Shown: one piece after another, positions 63,190 to 64,000 of the stretch
Layout: each line of letters opens with the position of its first letter
Numbering within the stretch: position 1 is the stretch's first letter
Assembly (NCBI RefSeq): GCF_900096895.1
Contig: NZ_FMYO01000013.1
Span: forward strand, 1-64,000
DNA: 64,000 bases
Reading direction: 5' to 3'
Origin: Acinetobacter kookii
GTDB lineage: Bacteria; Pseudomonadota; Gammaproteobacteria; Pseudomonadales; Moraxellaceae
Program-made: the position numbers and the translations under genes
Notes under the pieces: generated by a model
Database searches by the model: none
Told to the model about the DNA's origin: nothing
What the model saw: only the letters and a program-made list of their open reading frames with translations

Positions 63190-63218
63190 GAAAAAGCCTT
63201 CATATGTGAAGGCTTTTT
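63190..63218 (-). terminator. Terminator of the YihY-family gene (bidirectional)
   Basis: AAAAAGCCTTCA and TGAAGGCTTTTT pair around TATG. On the reverse strand it follows the YihY stop (63245). Confidence 0.9.
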
Positions 63219-63244
63219 TATGGCATCGTCAACGTCAGTTAACG

Positions 63245-64000
63245 CTATTTCTTTTCAAAAATAGCGGACAGGGGAATGGATAGTTTTGCAGCCAGATAAT
63301 CATCAGATTCAACCAGTGCGGGTCCGAGTCTTTGTATCCATTCATCATCCGGACGGATATTGGCAACATCTTTGCTGCGTGGAAGCGGGTAGGGTAACTG
63401 TTTATAAAAACTCCAGAAATCCACCTGAGCCAGATTGCGCGCGAGAATGTATTGATCATCGTCGGTACGTTTCACCAGATTTTGCTTTTCCAGCATCAGT
63501 ACATAACCTGGCCAGCGTCCAATTTCATCACGACCCAAAACCAGCAGCGCTTCTTCATCTGAAACCGTTTCGCCAATTTGCTGCTTTCTATAAAACAGCT
63601 CAAGCACGTCTAACAGCATGATTACCGGATGACGCTTCTGTTCTTTACCTGAATTAAACGCAGTCAGGCCATAACTGATTTCGACCCCCAGCAAAACAAT
63701 GTTCCAGGACAGGAAAATCCATAACAGGAAAATCGGGATGGCTGCAAAAGCGCCATAGACAATTTCATAACTGGTAAAATTTGACATGATGACGCCAAAC
63801 AGATTCTTCAATAATTCAAACACGACTGCACTGAATGTACCGGCAATCAAGGCGGCTTTAATTGGGACGCTACGGTTGGGAATGGTCCAGTTTAAAATAA
63901 AGAACCCCAAAATGGTCAGGACAAAGGAAATGCCCCACAAGATAAATTCGCCGTTGACCTCATAACCGGCAAAATTATTGCTGAGTACATTTAATGAAGC
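63245..64000 (-). CDS. YihY-family inner-membrane protein, partial (3' part)
   Basis: The frame is open to the right edge, so the 5' end is missing; TTG 63940 is not the true start. About 251 residues are visible. IPNRSVPIKAALIAGTFSAVVF and GAFAAIPIFLLWIFLSWNIVLLG (each shown here as short pieces: VPIKAALIAGTF, AAIPIFLLWIF) are membrane segments of the YihY/virulence factor BrkB family. A soluble, winged-helix-like C-terminal domain follows. Function unknown. Confidence 0.88.
   Translation of the reverse strand, partial: ASLNVLSNNFAGYEVNGEFILWGISFVLTILGFFILNWTIPNRSVPIKAALIAGTFSAVVFELLKNLFGVIMSNFTSYEIVYGAFAAIPIFLLWIFLSWNIVLLGVEISYGLTAFNSGKEQKRHPVIMLLDVLELFYRKQQIGETVSDEEALLVLGRDEIGRWPGYVLMLEKQNLVKRTDDDQYILARNLAQVDFWSFYKQLPYPLPRSKDVANIRPDDEWIQRLGPALVESDDYLAAKLSIPLSAIFEKK

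Noticed and set aside
1-64000. Prophage, toxin-antitoxin, restriction or other defence system
   Set aside because: No recombinase apart from the edge IS fragment, and no nuclease, methyltransferase or toxin-type gene pair, was seen in the reading frames.

Overview
The window is a stretch of Acinetobacter chromosome, almost certainly a non-baumannii species. The evidence is the gene content and order (ribA, dxs, suhB, a DEAD-box helicase, mlaFEDCB, corA, recG/comF, plsB, the nsrR/hmp pair, the complete S10-spc-alpha ribosomal cluster, sdhE, prlC, rnr and a tRNA cluster), an AT-leaning base composition, and protein sequences typical of Moraxellaceae. It is mostly core genome. I see no prophage, CRISPR array, integron or defence island.

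Left part (1-16 kb): the 5' end of an IS4-type transposase runs off the left edge, followed by ribA (reverse), dxs and suhB, then a cold-shock-type DEAD-box RNA helicase with a long leader and an arginine-rich repeat tail. A tiny unannotated membrane ORF precedes mlaFEDCB, the phospholipid transport operon that keeps the outer membrane asymmetric. corA and a LOG-family gene diverge; a NUDIX gene, comF/recG (reverse) and an epimerase-like gene follow. Short palindromic CCTCTCCCT-type repeats are scattered between these genes.

Middle part (16-30 kb): plsB, an acyl-CoA thioesterase, a very small His/Cys-rich secreted peptide, a dicarboxylate/amino acid symporter, a VOC protein, a PF10118 protein, the GTPase EngB, and the nitric oxide module hmp-nsrR with a near-perfect NsrR operator over the hmp -10 box. 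A HerA-like ATPase, a MetC-type lyase and a class I glutamine amidotransferase complete this part.

Ribosomal part (29.8-43.7 kb): one forward cluster rpsJ-rplC-rplD-rplW-rplB-rpsS-rplV-rpsC-rplP-rpmC-rpsQ / rplN-rplX-rplE-rpsN-rpsH-rplF-rplR-rpsE-rpmD-rplO-secY-rpmJ / rpsM-rpsK-rpsD-rpoA-rplQ. It has a strong promoter before rpsJ, a second promoter before rpsM, a large unexplained hairpin at the S10/spc boundary, and a strong terminator after rplQ.

Right part (43.8-64 kb): an EthA-type Baeyer-Villiger monooxygenase with an alpha/beta hydrolase behind palindromic operator-like sites; an acyl-CoA dehydrogenase; sdhE with a YgfX-like partner; a second small membrane ORF behind three copies of a related palindrome; a TatT-like lipoprotein, a rhombosortase and a fused TRAP permease that lacks an adjacent binding protein; a DMT exporter; prlC-yheV and a coiled-coil membrane protein; rnr; tRNA-Ser and three identical tRNA-Arg genes; a periplasmic SRPBCC-like protein; a YcxB-like protein; a FAH-family hydrolase; and the 3' part of a YihY-family gene at the right edge.

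I did not find a clearly new multi-gene system. The best leads are the three sub-60-codon ORFs, the shared palindrome family near 43.7 and 48.3 kb, and the rpsQ-rplN hairpin. All calls come from reading the sequence; no database search was run.
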